This document shows, piece after piece, positions 49,175 through 58,078 of a stretch of DNA of 64,000 nucleotides. The notes below the pieces were generated by a model. That model was not told the origin of the DNA. It saw nothing but the letters and a program-made list of their open reading frames with translations, and ran no database searches. Each line of letters opens with the position of its first letter. Position 1 is the stretch's first letter. The stretch is from assembly GCF_004137685.1 (NCBI RefSeq), contig NZ_QYBB01000019.1, positions 1-64,000 on the forward strand. The letters run 5' to 3'. The position numbers and the translations under genes are program-made. Source of the stretch: Lichenibacterium minor. GTDB taxonomy: Bacteria > Pseudomonadota > Alphaproteobacteria > Rhizobiales > Beijerinckiaceae.

Positions 49175-49626
49175 GGCCGCGCCAGCTGGCACGCCGGCGC
49201 GTAGGCGAGGTCGCGGTCGAGCCCGAGCAGGCACCACTCCACGCCCGTGCCGTAGCCGATGATCCCGAGGTCCTGCGTCACCGAATAGGACACGTCGTGG
49301 TAGGAATTATCGTTGAGCAGCGCCCGCGCGGTGCAGAAGTTGCGCGGGATGTGGTCGGCCCCCCAGGGCCGCGCCGCGAGCAGCTTCACCCGGTCGAAGC
49401 TGACGATCTCGAGGCTGGTGTTCCAGTATTCGGATTCCTTGCGGGCGAAGCGCGACGAGATCGTCGACAGCACGCCCGTGTCGCCGCACACCGGCAGGTC
49501 GCCGTCGTAATCGTAGTAGCGCTTCTCGGCCGGCACGACCGGGCGGGCCTGCGCGCCCGATGCGGCGCCCGCGAGCGCCGATGCCGCCGCGAGGGCGAAA
49601 GCCAGGGCTCGGAATGGGCGTGTCAT
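49171..49626 (-). CDS. Small secreted cysteine-containing protein paired with RNase T2
   Basis: A 151-residue exported protein with a signal peptide (MTRPFRALAFALAAASALAG, cleavage near residue 28). I do not recognise a named domain. The mature part has four cysteines (in LPVCGDTG, NFCTARALL, VEWCLLG and APACQLA), consistent with two disulfides, and the recognisable blocks LSTISSRFARKESEYWN and FDRVKLLAARPWGADHIPR. Close relatives, as I recall, are conserved hypothetical proteins in Hyphomicrobiales next to RNase T2 genes. ATG 49626 follows AAGGAA. Its stop codon overlaps the RNase start. It could be an inhibitor, chaperone or partner of the RNase; this is inference. Confidence 0.7.
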   Translation of the reverse strand: MTRPFRALAFALAAASALAGAASGAQARPVVPAEKRYYDYDGDLPVCGDTGVLSTISSRFARKESEYWNTSLEIVSFDRVKLLAARPWGADHIPRNFCTARALLNDNSYHDVSYSVTQDLGIIGYGTGVEWCLLGLDRDLAYAPACQLARP

Positions 49627-49744
49627 CGTCGGTCCGTTCCTTCGTGGTCGGCGCGCACGATGCCGCTGCCCGCGCGCCGGGGTCAAGCGCCGCCGGCCCG
49701 ATGCCGCCGATCCGCGCCCCGGTGTGGCCCGCGGACGACAGCCT

Positions 49745-50440
49745 TCACCGCGTCCGGGCGCCGTCGAGCCGCGCTTCGAGCAGCCTGAAGCCGCGCGCGA
49801 TGGCGAAGGTCAGGACGATGTAGACCGCCCCCGCCACGTAGAGCCCTTCGGCCGTGTAGGTCTTGGCGGCCAGGCGCCGGCCCACGCCGGTGAGGTCGAT
49901 CAGCGTGACGGTGCTGGCGAGCGAGGTGGCCTTGAGCTGCAGCACCACCTCGTTCGACAGCGCCGGCAGGGCGATGCGGAACGCGCGGGGCAGGATCACG
50001 CGCCGCAGGGCCAAGGCCCGGTTCATCCCCACCGCCGACGCCGCTTCGCGCTCGCCGGCCGGCACCGCCAGGATGCCCCCGCGCACCACCTCGCCCGTGT
50101 AGGCCGCCATGTTGAGCGAGAAGGCGATGAGCGCGCAGGGCAGGGGATCGCGCAGCAGCGGCCAGACCGCGGACGTCCGCACGACGTCGAACTGCGGCAG
50201 CCCGTAATAGATGATGAAGATCTGCACGAGCAGCGGCGTGCCGCGGAACAGGTAGGCATAGGCGGTGGCCGGCACCGACAGCAGGGGGTTCGTCGACAGG
50301 CGGGCGAGGGCGATCGGCACCGCCAGGGCGAGGCCGACCGCGGTGGACACCGCCAGGAGCTCGATGGTGATCCCGAGCCCCGACAGGAACGCCGGGAACT
50401 GCCGGGAAGCCGCGTCGGCGACGCCGTCGAGAAACGCCAT
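49745..50440 (-). CDS. Polar amino-acid ABC transporter permease (HisM/GlnP type)
   Basis: A 231-residue inner-membrane permease with five membrane segments. The family motifs are present: YAYLFRGTPLLVQIFIIYYGL near residue 62 and the EAA loop EREAASAVGMNRALALRRVILPRAFRIALPAL near 127, with NEVVLQLKATSLASTVTLIDLTGVG following. The ATG at 50440 overlaps the stop of the other permease gene (ATGA). Its N-terminus lacks a cleavable signal. It pairs with the second permease to make the membrane channel of an importer for amino acids such as histidine, arginine or glutamine. No ATPase gene is adjacent. Confidence 0.92.
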   Translation of the reverse strand: MAFLDGVADAASRQFPAFLSGLGITIELLAVSTAVGLALAVPIALARLSTNPLLSVPATAYAYLFRGTPLLVQIFIIYYGLPQFDVVRTSAVWPLLRDPLPCALIAFSLNMAAYTGEVVRGGILAVPAGEREAASAVGMNRALALRRVILPRAFRIALPALSNEVVLQLKATSLASTVTLIDLTGVGRRLAAKTYTAEGLYVAGAVYIVLTFAIARGFRLLEARLDGARTR

Positions 50441-51117
50441 CACGCCGCCCGCGCGAGGCCGCGGTTGGCGCGGCGCTCCGCCCACGCGAAGGCCGGCCCC
50501 GACAGCAGCACGAAGGCGAGGTAGATCAGCGCCGCCGCCACGTAGAAGTCGAAGGGGCGCTTCGTCACCTGGGCGGCGATGTCGGCCTTGCGCATGATCT
50601 CCTCCAGCCCCAGCACCGACACCAGCGACGTGTCCTTGAGCAGCGTTTGCCACAGGTTGGAGATGCCGGGCAGGGCGTAGCGCCAGGCCTGCGGGAGGTG
50701 GATGCGGACGAAGATCCGGGCCCGCGGCATGCCGAAGGCCCGCGCCGCCTCGATCTGGCCCTTCGGCACCGCCGCGAAGCCGCCCCGGAAGGTTTCCGAC
50801 GCATAGGCGCCGAACACCACCGACAGCGCCAGCACGCCGCCCGCGAGCGGGCCGATGGAGACGTCCGTCCCCAGCAGCCCCGACAGGATGTCGGGGAGGC
50901 TGAAGTACACGATGAGGAGGAGGAGGAACTCGGGGACGCCGCGGACGAGGTTCGTCAGCAGCGTCGCCGGCACGCGGATCCAGGCCAGCGGCGACAGCTT
51001 GGCGGCCGCGCCGGCGATCCCGAGCGCGACCCCGAAGGCGAGCGACAGGAAGGCCACCTCCAGCGTCACGGCGGCGCCGGCGAGGAGTTGCCAGCCGAAA
51101 CCGGACAGGTCGAGCAT
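50440..51117 (-). CDS. Polar amino-acid ABC transporter permease (HisQ type)
   Basis: A 225-residue permease with about five membrane segments. Core motifs are LLTNLVRGVPEFLLLLIVYFSLP near residue 51, AFGAYASETFRGGFAAVPKGQIEAARAFGM (EAA loop) and the terminal KDTSLVSVLGLEEIM. It resembles HisQ/ArtQ. ATG 51117; its stop overlaps the downstream permease start, and a binding-protein gene lies upstream on the same strand (51291-52091), giving the order binding protein, HisQ-like, HisM-like. No ATPase gene is in the cluster, so the energising subunit must come from elsewhere. Confidence 0.92.
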   Translation of the reverse strand: MLDLSGFGWQLLAGAAVTLEVAFLSLAFGVALGIAGAAAKLSPLAWIRVPATLLTNLVRGVPEFLLLLIVYFSLPDILSGLLGTDVSIGPLAGGVLALSVVFGAYASETFRGGFAAVPKGQIEAARAFGMPRARIFVRIHLPQAWRYALPGISNLWQTLLKDTSLVSVLGLEEIMRKADIAAQVTKRPFDFYVAAALIYLAFVLLSGPAFAWAERRANRGLARAA

Positions 51118-51290
51118 GGGTCGGGCGCCTTCGGCTCAGAGTCTGTGGACGGATCGAGCTTGCTTCCGAGCGCCCGCTGGGGACGCCGACGATTTCTGCC
51201 CGTTGTCGACCGATGGGGCATCTATGCACGGACGTCCGGGGGCCGCGCGGCGCCGGTCCCGCCCGAGGGGGCGGGCGGCGCCGCCTCGGC

Positions 51291-52091
51291 TCACTTCTTG
51301 GCGGCGCCGGAGCCCATGATGTCGAAGGGGAAGTAGCTGTCGTTGATCGTCTTGAACTGGCCGTCCGAACCGACGGTCGCCAGGGCCTTGTTGAAGCTGT
51401 CCGCCAGCGCCGTGTCGCCCTTGCGCACCGCGATGCCGGTGCCGTCGCCGAAGATGGCGGGGTCGGTCAGCGGCTTGCCCGCGTAGGCGAACCCCTTGGC
51501 CTTGCCGGTCTTCTGCAGCCAGTCGTATTCGATGGTGGCGTCGGCCAGGGTGGCGTCGGCGCGGCCGTTCTCGACGTCCAGGAAGGCCTCGTCCTGCGAC
51601 TGGTACACCTTGGGGGTCGCGATGCCGGCGAGCTTCTCGGTGACGTATTTCTCGTGGGTCGTGCCGCTCTGCACCGCCACGGTCTTGCCCTTGAGGGTGG
51701 CGGGGTCGTCGGTGATGCCGGACCCATCCTTGGCGACGAAGCGCGCCGGCGCGATGGTGACCTGGTTGGTGAAGTCCACGGCCTTCTTGCGGTCGTCCGT
51801 GATCGACATCTGCGACAGAATGGCGTCGATCTTGTGGGCGTTCAGCGCCGGGATCAGGCTGTCGAAGTCGGCGTTGACCCATTCGCACTTCATCTTGGCC
51901 GCGGCGCAGAGCGCGTTGCCGAGCTGGATCTCGTAGCCCTTCAGCTCCCCCTTGTCGTCCTTGTACTCGAAGGGCGCGTAGGCGGCCTCGGTGCCGATCC
52001 TCACGGTCTTCTCCTGGGCGCGGGCTGCGCCCGTCAGCGCGAGGGCGGCGACGAGCCCCAAGGTCAGGCTGTTCAGGACCGGCGTCTTCAT
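51291..52091 (-). CDS. Polar amino-acid ABC transporter substrate-binding protein (HisJ/ArgT type)
   Basis: A 266-residue periplasmic protein. A signal peptide (LTLGLVAALALTGAARAQ, cleavage near residue 26) is followed by the family 3 solute-binding fold: VRIGTEAAYAPFEYKDDKGELKGYEIQL at its start, then ADFDSLIPALNAHKIDAILSQMSIT, and the C-terminal lobe GRADATLADATIEYDWL. The amino-acid-binding type is recognised from these blocks; the ligand (lysine/arginine/ornithine or histidine) is not proven. ATG 52091 is chosen after a GGGGGAAAG site. It heads an operon with the two permeases. Confidence 0.93.
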   Translation of the reverse strand: MKTPVLNSLTLGLVAALALTGAARAQEKTVRIGTEAAYAPFEYKDDKGELKGYEIQLGNALCAAAKMKCEWVNADFDSLIPALNAHKIDAILSQMSITDDRKKAVDFTNQVTIAPARFVAKDGSGITDDPATLKGKTVAVQSGTTHEKYVTEKLAGIATPKVYQSQDEAFLDVENGRADATLADATIEYDWLQKTGKAKGFAYAGKPLTDPAIFGDGTGIAVRKGDTALADSFNKALATVGSDGQFKTINDSYFPFDIMGSGAAKK

Positions 52092-52870
52092 GCGAGCTTT
52101 CCCCCGTCGATCGCGGGTGGCCCGCGCCGCTCCGGCACGACCCTCACCCCGTCGCGAATCTGTGGCTGCGATTTCGCCCGACTTCCGCCGGGGCGTCAAC
52201 CGGCCGCCGCCCGGGGCCTAGCAAGGGCCATGCCCCGGGGACGGTCGCTTTCGGCGGGCGGGGCCGGGTCCGAGGGGCGCCGATTCAAACTTCGTCAACC
52301 AAACCGCGCGAAGGTCCACATCGGGCCGAAACTGTCGCGAAGCGGAAACACGGCGTGGTGAATCTCCCCTGAACCGGGGGGTGATCCGCCCCAATTTGGC
52401 GCCACGCCGAGTGCATACTCAGGGCTGTCGGGGTGCCGCAGCGCGCGATGCGCGGCACTTGCGGCGGACGACGCGCGAGATCGGCCGTCGGCGACCGGCT
52501 TTCGGGGCGGTCAAGCATTCATCAGTCGAGGCGAGGTCCATCCATGACGTTCTTTTCCCGATGCGAGGCCTCGCAGTGCTTCGAGCCGGGGCTTCGTTCC
52601 ACGTCGTCCCGGCGCCTGCGGACGCCGGCCGCGTCCGGCGGCTTCCGCCGGGCGCTGTCCGGCTTCTTCGAGGACGTGGGGATCCTGTGCCGCTACGCCG
52701 CGGGCCTGGACTATTACGGCCGCGACCGCCGCGGCGCGAACCGCTGACGCCCGTCCGCTCCTGACGGTGGCGGCCGGGGCGCGAGCTTTCCGGCCCCGCC
52801 AGGGTCGCCCGCCCGGCGGCGGCGCGCCCCGAGATTTGACCCCGTCCCGCCGCAGCCCTATGCATCGCGG
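52092..52870. other. Intergenic stretch with a possible small gene
   Basis: Between the amino-acid binding-protein gene and the B12 riboswitch. It is GC-rich with scattered AT-rich spots around 52280-52320 and 52390. Apart from the short frame at 52544-52747, no reading frame with a credible product was found, and no recognisable RNA before the riboswitch. It presumably carries the promoters for the binding-protein operon (leftward) and the cob operon (rightward). Confidence 0.4.
52544..52747 (+). CDS. Possible small protein (67 aa), function unknown
   Basis: A short ATG frame upstream of the riboswitch. The first half is Ser/Arg/Ala-rich; the second half (ALSGFFEDVGILCRYAAGLDYYGRD) is helix-like and ends in basic residues. 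GAGG lies about 11 bases upstream. I cannot match it to any family. It may be a real small protein or a chance frame. Confidence 0.35.
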   Translation: MTFFSRCEASQCFEPGLRSTSSRRLRTPAASGGFRRALSGFFEDVGILCRYAAGLDYYGRDRRGANR

Positions 52871-53080
52871 CAGCACTGGTCCCCCGCGAGGGGGCCGGCG
52901 TCCCCCGGGGCGCCGGACGGGAACCCGGAACGCGCCCCGAAGGCGCGGAGGCCGGGACTGCCCCCGCAACTGTGAGCGGAGAGCCTGATCGTCACGAGGC
53001 CACTGGGATGCGCTCCGCATCCCGGGAAGGCGACGGTTTCGGCGCTATCATCCGCGAGTCAGGAAACCTGCCGTGCTGGC
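52866..53080 (+). promoter_or_regulatory. Cobalamin (B12) riboswitch
   Basis: Conserved cobalamin riboswitch elements occur in order: the P1 stem CAGCAC (52871-52876) pairing GTGCTG (53073-53078); GGGAACCCGGAA; GGGACTGCCCCCGCAACTGT leading into GAGCGG; the GCCACTGGGA box near 52998-53008; GGGAAGGCGAC; and the B12 box AGTCAGGAAACCTGCCG at 53057-53073. It lies about 150 bases upstream of the DUF1636-cobW-cobN operon. By analogy it binds adenosylcobalamin and lowers expression of the biosynthetic genes downstream when B12 is plentiful. Confidence 0.93.
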
Positions 53081-53232
53081 GCCGCCGTCCACCGAGACGG
53101 CGCAGCGATGTCGGTGCGCGCCGGGCGGGGTGTCCTGGAGCCTGAACGGCCCGTCCGCGGCCGTCCATCCCGCGGGGCTCGCCCTGCGGGGCGCCCGCAT
53201 CCCGACCCTTCGGTGAACAGGCGCGGGACCGC

Positions 53233-53652
53233 ATGGCCATCTTCCAGGAACCGGATCCGGTTCGCCCCGACGCGGTCGAGGCCGCCACGACCCTCTTCGT
53301 CTGCGTCACCTGCCGGGTCGAGGGCGACGCGTCCGAGATCCGCGCCGGCCGCCGTCTGCACGACGCGCTCGTCGGCGCGCTCGGCGCCGATCCCGCCGTG
53401 CGGCTGGTGCCGGTGGAATGCCTCAGCGCCTGCCGCCGCCCCTGCGCGGTGAGCCTGACCGCGCCCGGCAAATGGACCTACGTGTACGGCGACCTCGCCG
53501 CCGAGGCCGCCGCCCCGGTGCTGGCCGATGCCGCCCGCCTTTACGGCGCGACGGCCGACGGGCTGATCCCGTGGAAGCTGCGCGCCGACCCCATCAAGAA
53601 GGGCGCGGTCGCCCGCGTCCCGCCCCTCGCCCTGCCAGGACAGACACCATGA
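53233..53652 (+). CDS. DUF1636 metal-binding protein
   Basis: A 139-residue DUF1636-family protein. It contains a pair of cysteine motifs (FVCVTCRVEG near residue 23 and VECLSACRRPC near 65) in a thioredoxin-like, ferredoxin-like arrangement, so a metal or iron-sulfur site is plausible. The family is commonly found next to cobW in cobalamin operons. It is the first gene after the B12 riboswitch, and its stop overlaps the cobW start (ATGA at 53649). It probably takes part in cobalt handling or corrin assembly; the exact role is unknown. Confidence 0.85.
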   Translation: MAIFQEPDPVRPDAVEAATTLFVCVTCRVEGDASEIRAGRRLHDALVGALGADPAVRLVPVECLSACRRPCAVSLTAPGKWTYVYGDLAAEAAAPVLADAARLYGATADGLIPWKLRADPIKKGAVARVPPLALPGQTP

Positions 53653-54683
53653 GCGCGCTCGCCAAGGTCCCCGTGACGGTCGTGACCGGCTTCCTCGGAG
53701 CCGGCAAGACCACGATGATCCGCCACCTGCTGGAAGGCAGCCACGGCCGGCGCCTGGCGCTGATCATCAACGAGTTCGGCGACGTCGGCGTCGACGGCGA
53801 CATCCTGCGCTCCTGCGGGATCGAGTCCTGCCCCGAGGAGAACATCGTCGAGCTCGCCAACGGCTGCCTGTGCTGCACGGTGGCGGACGATTTCGTGCCC
53901 GCCATCGAGGCGCTGCTGGCGCGCGAGCCGCGCCCCGACCACATCGTGGTCGAAACGTCGGGGCTCGCGCTGCCGAAGCCGCTCGTCAAGGCCTTCGACT
54001 GGCCGGCGATCCGGTCCCGCGTCACGGTCGACGGCGTGGTGGCGGTGGTGGACGGCGCCGCCGTGGCCGAGGGCCGCTTCGCCGACGACCCCGCCAGGCT
54101 CGCCGCCCAGCGCGCCGCCGACGGCTCGGTCGACCACGACAACCCGCTGGAGGAGGTCTACGAGGACCAGCTGCTCTGCGCCGACCTGATCGTGCTGAAC
54201 AAGGCCGACCTCCTATCGGCGGAGCGGCTCGACGCCGTGTCGGCCGAGATCCGCGCCGCGATCCCCCGCGCCGTCAAGGTGGTGCCGACCCGGGAAGGGC
54301 GCATCGCCGCCGAGGTGCTGCTCGGCCTCGCCGCGGCCGCCGAGGACGACCTCGCCAACCGCCCGTCCCACCACGACGGCGAGGAGGGCCACGACCACGA
54401 CGACTTCGACAGCTTCGTGCTGGACGTGCCGCCGCTGGCCGACCCGGACGTCTTCGTCCACAAACTCGCCGGCATCGCGCAGCGCCACGGCGTGCTGCGC
54501 ACCAAGGGCTTCCTGGCCGTCGAGGGCAGGCCGATGCGCCTGCTCGTGCAGGGCGTCGGCTCGCGGTTCCGGCAAAGCTTCGACCGGCCCTGGGGCGCCG
54601 GCGAGGAGCGGCGCGGCCGCCTCGTCGTCATCGGCGAGAAGGGGATCGACCGCGCCGGGATCGCGGTCGACATCGGGGCATGA
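53649..54683 (+). CDS. cobW: CobW GTPase, cobalt chaperone
   Basis: A 344-residue G3E GTPase (COG0523). Walker A is GFLGAGKTTM near residue 14. The metal motif CxCC appears as NGCLCCTV (Cys73, Cys75, Cys76) and the guanine motif as LNKADLL. The segment after about residue 235 is rich in His, Asp and Glu (HHDGEEGHDHDD), a metal-binding loop common in CobW. The C-terminal CobW_C domain begins near residue 254 (DSFVLDVPPLADPDVF). CobW delivers Co2+ to the CobNST cobaltochelatase. ATG overlaps the DUF1636 stop. cobN follows after 20 bases. Confidence 0.95.
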   Translation: MSALAKVPVTVVTGFLGAGKTTMIRHLLEGSHGRRLALIINEFGDVGVDGDILRSCGIESCPEENIVELANGCLCCTVADDFVPAIEALLAREPRPDHIVVETSGLALPKPLVKAFDWPAIRSRVTVDGVVAVVDGAAVAEGRFADDPARLAAQRAADGSVDHDNPLEEVYEDQLLCADLIVLNKADLLSAERLDAVSAEIRAAIPRAVKVVPTREGRIAAEVLLGLAAAAEDDLANRPSHHDGEEGHDHDDFDSFVLDVPPLADPDVFVHKLAGIAQRHGVLRTKGFLAVEGRPMRLLVQGVGSRFRQSFDRPWGAGEERRGRLVVIGEKGIDRAGIAVDIGA

Positions 54684-54703
54684 CGGCCGGATAAGGGCCG
54701 ACC

Positions 54704-57700
54704 ATGCACCTGCTGCCCCTCAGCTCCGGAACGCTCGACCCCGCCCCGGCGGCGGTCGACCTCGCCCAAACGCCGGCGGACGTCGTCGTGCTGTCCTTCT
54801 CGGACGGCGACCTCGCCGCCCTGGCGGCGGCGGTGGAGGGCGGCTCCGGCCTGCCGAGCCTGCGGCTCGCGGCGTTGAAGGGGCTCGGCCACCCGTTCTC
54901 GGTGGACCTCTACGTCGAGAAGGTCGCCGCGCGGGCGCGGCTCGTGATCGTTCGCATCCTCGGCGGGCTCGACTATTGGCGCTATGGGCTGGAGGAGCTC
55001 GGCGCCGCGGCGCGCCGGCACGGCTTCCACCTCGCCGCCGTGCCGGGCTGCGAGCAGCTCGATCCCAGGCTCGACGCGCTGTCGACCCTGCCCGAGGCGG
55101 ACCTGCGCCGGCTGTGGCTGTATTTCCGCGAAGGCGGGCCGGAGAACCTGCGCCAGGCGATGCTGTTCGCGGCGTCGCGCATCGGGCGGGACGCCGCCTG
55201 GCGCGAGCCCGAAGCGCTGCCGGCGGGAACCGTCGTCCCGTCGCTGTGCCGGCCGGCCGGCCCCGCGCGCGCCGCCCGTCGCGCATCCGGCGCGGCATCT
55301 TCCCCCGGCGGGGCAGGGGCGGCGGCAGCCGTCGCCGGAAACGGCCCCCACGCCCTGATCGCCTTCTACCGCTCCGCGCTGCTGGCCGGCGACACCGCCC
55401 CCGTGGCGGCGCTGGCCGACGCGCTCCACGCCCGCGGCGCCCGCGTCACGGCCTTCGCGGCGTCGAGCCTCAAGGACGACGGGGCCGCCGACGCGCTCGC
55501 CGCGCTCCTCGCCGCGGACCCGCCCGACGTGGTTCTGAACGCCACCGCGTTCTCGGCGCGCCGCGGGGGCGGCGGCACGGTGCTCGACGGCGCCGACGCG
55601 CCCGTGCTCCAGGTGGTCCAGTCCGGCAGCGACCGCGACGCCTGGTCCGCCAGCGACCGCGGGCTGCGCGCCGCCGACCTTGCCATGAACGTCGTCCTCC
55701 CCGAGGTCGACGGCCGGGTGCTCGCGGGGGCGATCTCGTTCAAGGAGGCCGGCGCGCCCGACCCCGAGCGCGAGTTCTCGCCCATCCTGCATCGGCCCGA
55801 CCCCGAGCGCGTCGCCCACGCGGCCGACCTCGCGCTGGCCTGGGCGCGGCTGCGCGGCACGCCCCGCGCCGGGCGCCGCCTCGCGCTCGTCATGTCCGAC
55901 TATCCCGGCAAGGCTGGGCGCGGCGGCTACGCGGTCGGGCTCGACGCGCCCGCCAGCCTCGCCGGCATCGCGGCCTCGCTGGCCGGGGCCGGATATGCGA
56001 TCGACCCGATCGCCGATCCCGCGGCCCTGATGGCGCGGCTCACCGCCGGCGACCCCGCGCCCGTTCTGTCGCTCGACGCCTACCGCGCGGCTTTCGCGCG
56101 GCTGCCGGCGGCCTTCCGCGACGCCGTGTCGGCGCGCTGGGGCGATCCGGCCGCCGACCCGGACAGCCGAAACGGCGCCTTCGCGTTCCGCCACCACCGC
56201 GCCGGCGCGATGGTCTGCGCCGTGCAGCCGGACCGCGGCCACGCCGCCGACCGCCGCGCCGACTACCACGATGCCGCGCTGCCGCCGCGCCACGGCTACC
56301 TCGCCTTCTACGTCTGGCTCCGCGACGCGGAGCGGGTCCACGCGATCGTGCATCTCGGCACCCACGGCACGCTCGAATGGCTGCCCGGCAAGGCGGTGGC
56401 GTTGTCTTCCGCCTGCGCGCCCGAAGCGGTGCTCGGCCCCGTGCCGCTGGTGTATCCGTTCATCGCCAGCGATCCCGGCGAAGCCGCGCAGGCGAAGCGC
56501 CGGGTCGCCGCCGTGACGGTGGGGCACCTCACGCCGCCGCTCGCCGCCGCCGGCACGCACGGCGCCACGGCCGAGCTCGAAGCGCTGTTCGACGAATACG
56601 CGGAAGCGCAGGGGCTCGACGCCCGCCGCGCGCGCCTGCTCGGCGCCGCCATCCTCGACCGCGCGCGGGACGGCGACCTGCTCCTCGACTGCGGCGTGGG
56701 GGCGGATGCCGCGCCCGAGGAAGCCCTGGTGCGCCTCGATGCCTGGCTATGCGACTTGAAGGAGGCCCGCATCGGCGATGGCCTGCACGTCTTCGGCGCC
56801 GCCGCGACCGGCCGCGGCGCACCCTTCGACGCCTGCTCGGCCTCCGAAACCGCCGGCCTGCTGGCGGCGCTCGACGGGCGCTTCGTCGCCCCCGGCCCTT
56901 CGGGCTCGCCGGCTTCGGGGCGGGCCGACGTGCTGCCGACGGGGCGCAACCTGTATTCCGTCGATCCCCGCGCCGTGCCGACCCGCACCGCCTACGAGAT
57001 CGGCATCCGCGCGGCGGCCGAGTTCGCCACCCGCTACGCCCAGGACCACGGCGACTGGCCGCGCCGCCTCGTCATGGACCTGTGGGGCAGCGCCACCATG
57101 CGGACCGGCGGCGACGACCTCGCCCAGGCCCTCGCCCTGATGGGCGTGCGGCCGCGATGGCACGCCGGCTCGACCCGCGTCGACGGGTTCGAGATCCTGC
57201 CCGCCGCCCGCCTGGAGCGGCCGCGCGTCGACGTCACGCTGCGCATCTCCGGCCTGTTCCGCGACACCTTTCCCGACCAGATCGCCCTGTTCGACGCCGC
57301 CGTCCACGCCGTCGCGGCGCTCGACGAGGACGACGGCTGGAACCCGCTCGCGGCCGCGCGCCGCGCCGGCGCCGGCGCGCTCGACCGCGTGTACGGCGGC
57401 GCGCCGGACCGGTACGGGCTCGGCGTCGCCCGAACCGTCGCGGCCGGCGCCTTCGACACCCGGGCCGAACTCGGCGAGCGCTACCTCGCCGGCACCTCGC
57501 ACGCTTACGCGGGCGCCGACGCGTCCGGCCGGGCCTCGCCGGGCTTCCGGGACCGGGTGGCCGACGCCGACAGCTACCTCCACGTCGCCGACCTGCCGGA
57601 GGTCGACGTGCTGTCCTCCGACACCTTCGCCGAGCACGAGGGCGGCTTCGCCGCCGCCGCTTCGGCGCTGGGCGCGACACCGGCGCTGTATCACGCCGAC

Positions 57701-58078
57701 GCGACCCGGCCCGGCGTTCTCGCGGTGCGGACGCTGTCCGAGGAGGTGGCGCGGGTCGTGCGGGCGAGGGCCGCCAACCCGCGCTGGGTCGCCGGGCAGA
57801 TGCGCCACGGCTTCCGCGGCGCGGCCGAGATCGCCGAAACCGTGGACGCCCTGTTCTGCTTCGCCGCCACGTCGGACGCGGCGCCGAGCCGCCACTTCGA
57901 CCTGCTGTTCGAGGCCACGCTCGGCGACGAGGCGGTGCGGAGCTTCATGGAAGGGTGCAACCCCGCCGCCGCCCGCGCGGCCGCGGACCGGTTCGGGCAA
58001 GCGCATGAGCGCGGCTACTGGCACGCGCGCCGCAACTCAACCGGGGCGATCCTGGCCGAGATGAGGGCGGCGGGGTGA
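54704..58078 (+). CDS. cobN: Aerobic cobaltochelatase subunit CobN
   Basis: A 1124-residue large subunit of cobaltochelatase. It inserts Co2+ into hydrogenobyrinic acid a,c-diamide with CobS and CobT, which are not in this window. Family blocks include HLGTHGTLEWLPGKAVALS near residue 555, the LDWGSATMRTGGDDLAQAL-like VMDLWGSATMRTGGDDL near 793, PRVDVTLRISGLFRDTFPDQI near 845, and the ADLPEVDVLSSDTFAEHEGGF region near 965. It is a little shorter than typical CobN (about 1270). ATG 54704; its last bases overlap the cobG start (GTGA at 58075). It is under the B12 riboswitch with the rest of the operon. Confidence 0.95.
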   Translation: MHLLPLSSGTLDPAPAAVDLAQTPADVVVLSFSDGDLAALAAAVEGGSGLPSLRLAALKGLGHPFSVDLYVEKVAARARLVIVRILGGLDYWRYGLEELGAAARRHGFHLAAVPGCEQLDPRLDALSTLPEADLRRLWLYFREGGPENLRQAMLFAASRIGRDAAWREPEALPAGTVVPSLCRPAGPARAARRASGAASSPGGAGAAAAVAGNGPHALIAFYRSALLAGDTAPVAALADALHARGARVTAFAASSLKDDGAADALAALLAADPPDVVLNATAFSARRGGGGTVLDGADAPVLQVVQSGSDRDAWSASDRGLRAADLAMNVVLPEVDGRVLAGAISFKEAGAPDPEREFSPILHRPDPERVAHAADLALAWARLRGTPRAGRRLALVMSDYPGKAGRGGYAVGLDAPASLAGIAASLAGAGYAIDPIADPAALMARLTAGDPAPVLSLDAYRAAFARLPAAFRDAVSARWGDPAADPDSRNGAFAFRHHRAGAMVCAVQPDRGHAADRRADYHDAALPPRHGYLAFYVWLRDAERVHAIVHLGTHGTLEWLPGKAVALSSACAPEAVLGPVPLVYPFIASDPGEAAQAKRRVAAVTVGHLTPPLAAAGTHGATAELEALFDEYAEAQGLDARRARLLGAAILDRARDGDLLLDCGVGADAAPEEALVRLDAWLCDLKEARIGDGLHVFGAAATGRGAPFDACSASETAGLLAALDGRFVAPGPSGSPASGRADVLPTGRNLYSVDPRAVPTRTAYEIGIRAAAEFATRYAQDHGDWPRRLVMDLWGSATMRTGGDDLAQALALMGVRPRWHAGSTRVDGFEILPAARLERPRVDVTLRISGLFRDTFPDQIALFDAAVHAVAALDEDDGWNPLAAARRAGAGALDRVYGGAPDRYGLGVARTVAAGAFDTRAELGERYLAGTSHAYAGADASGRASPGFRDRVADADSYLHVADLPEVDVLSSDTFAEHEGGFAAAASALGATPALYHADATRPGVLAVRTLSEEVARVVRARAANPRWVAGQMRHGFRGAAEIAETVDALFCFAATSDAAPSRHFDLLFEATLGDEAVRSFMEGCNPAAARAAADRFGQAHERGYWHARRNSTGAILAEMRAAG

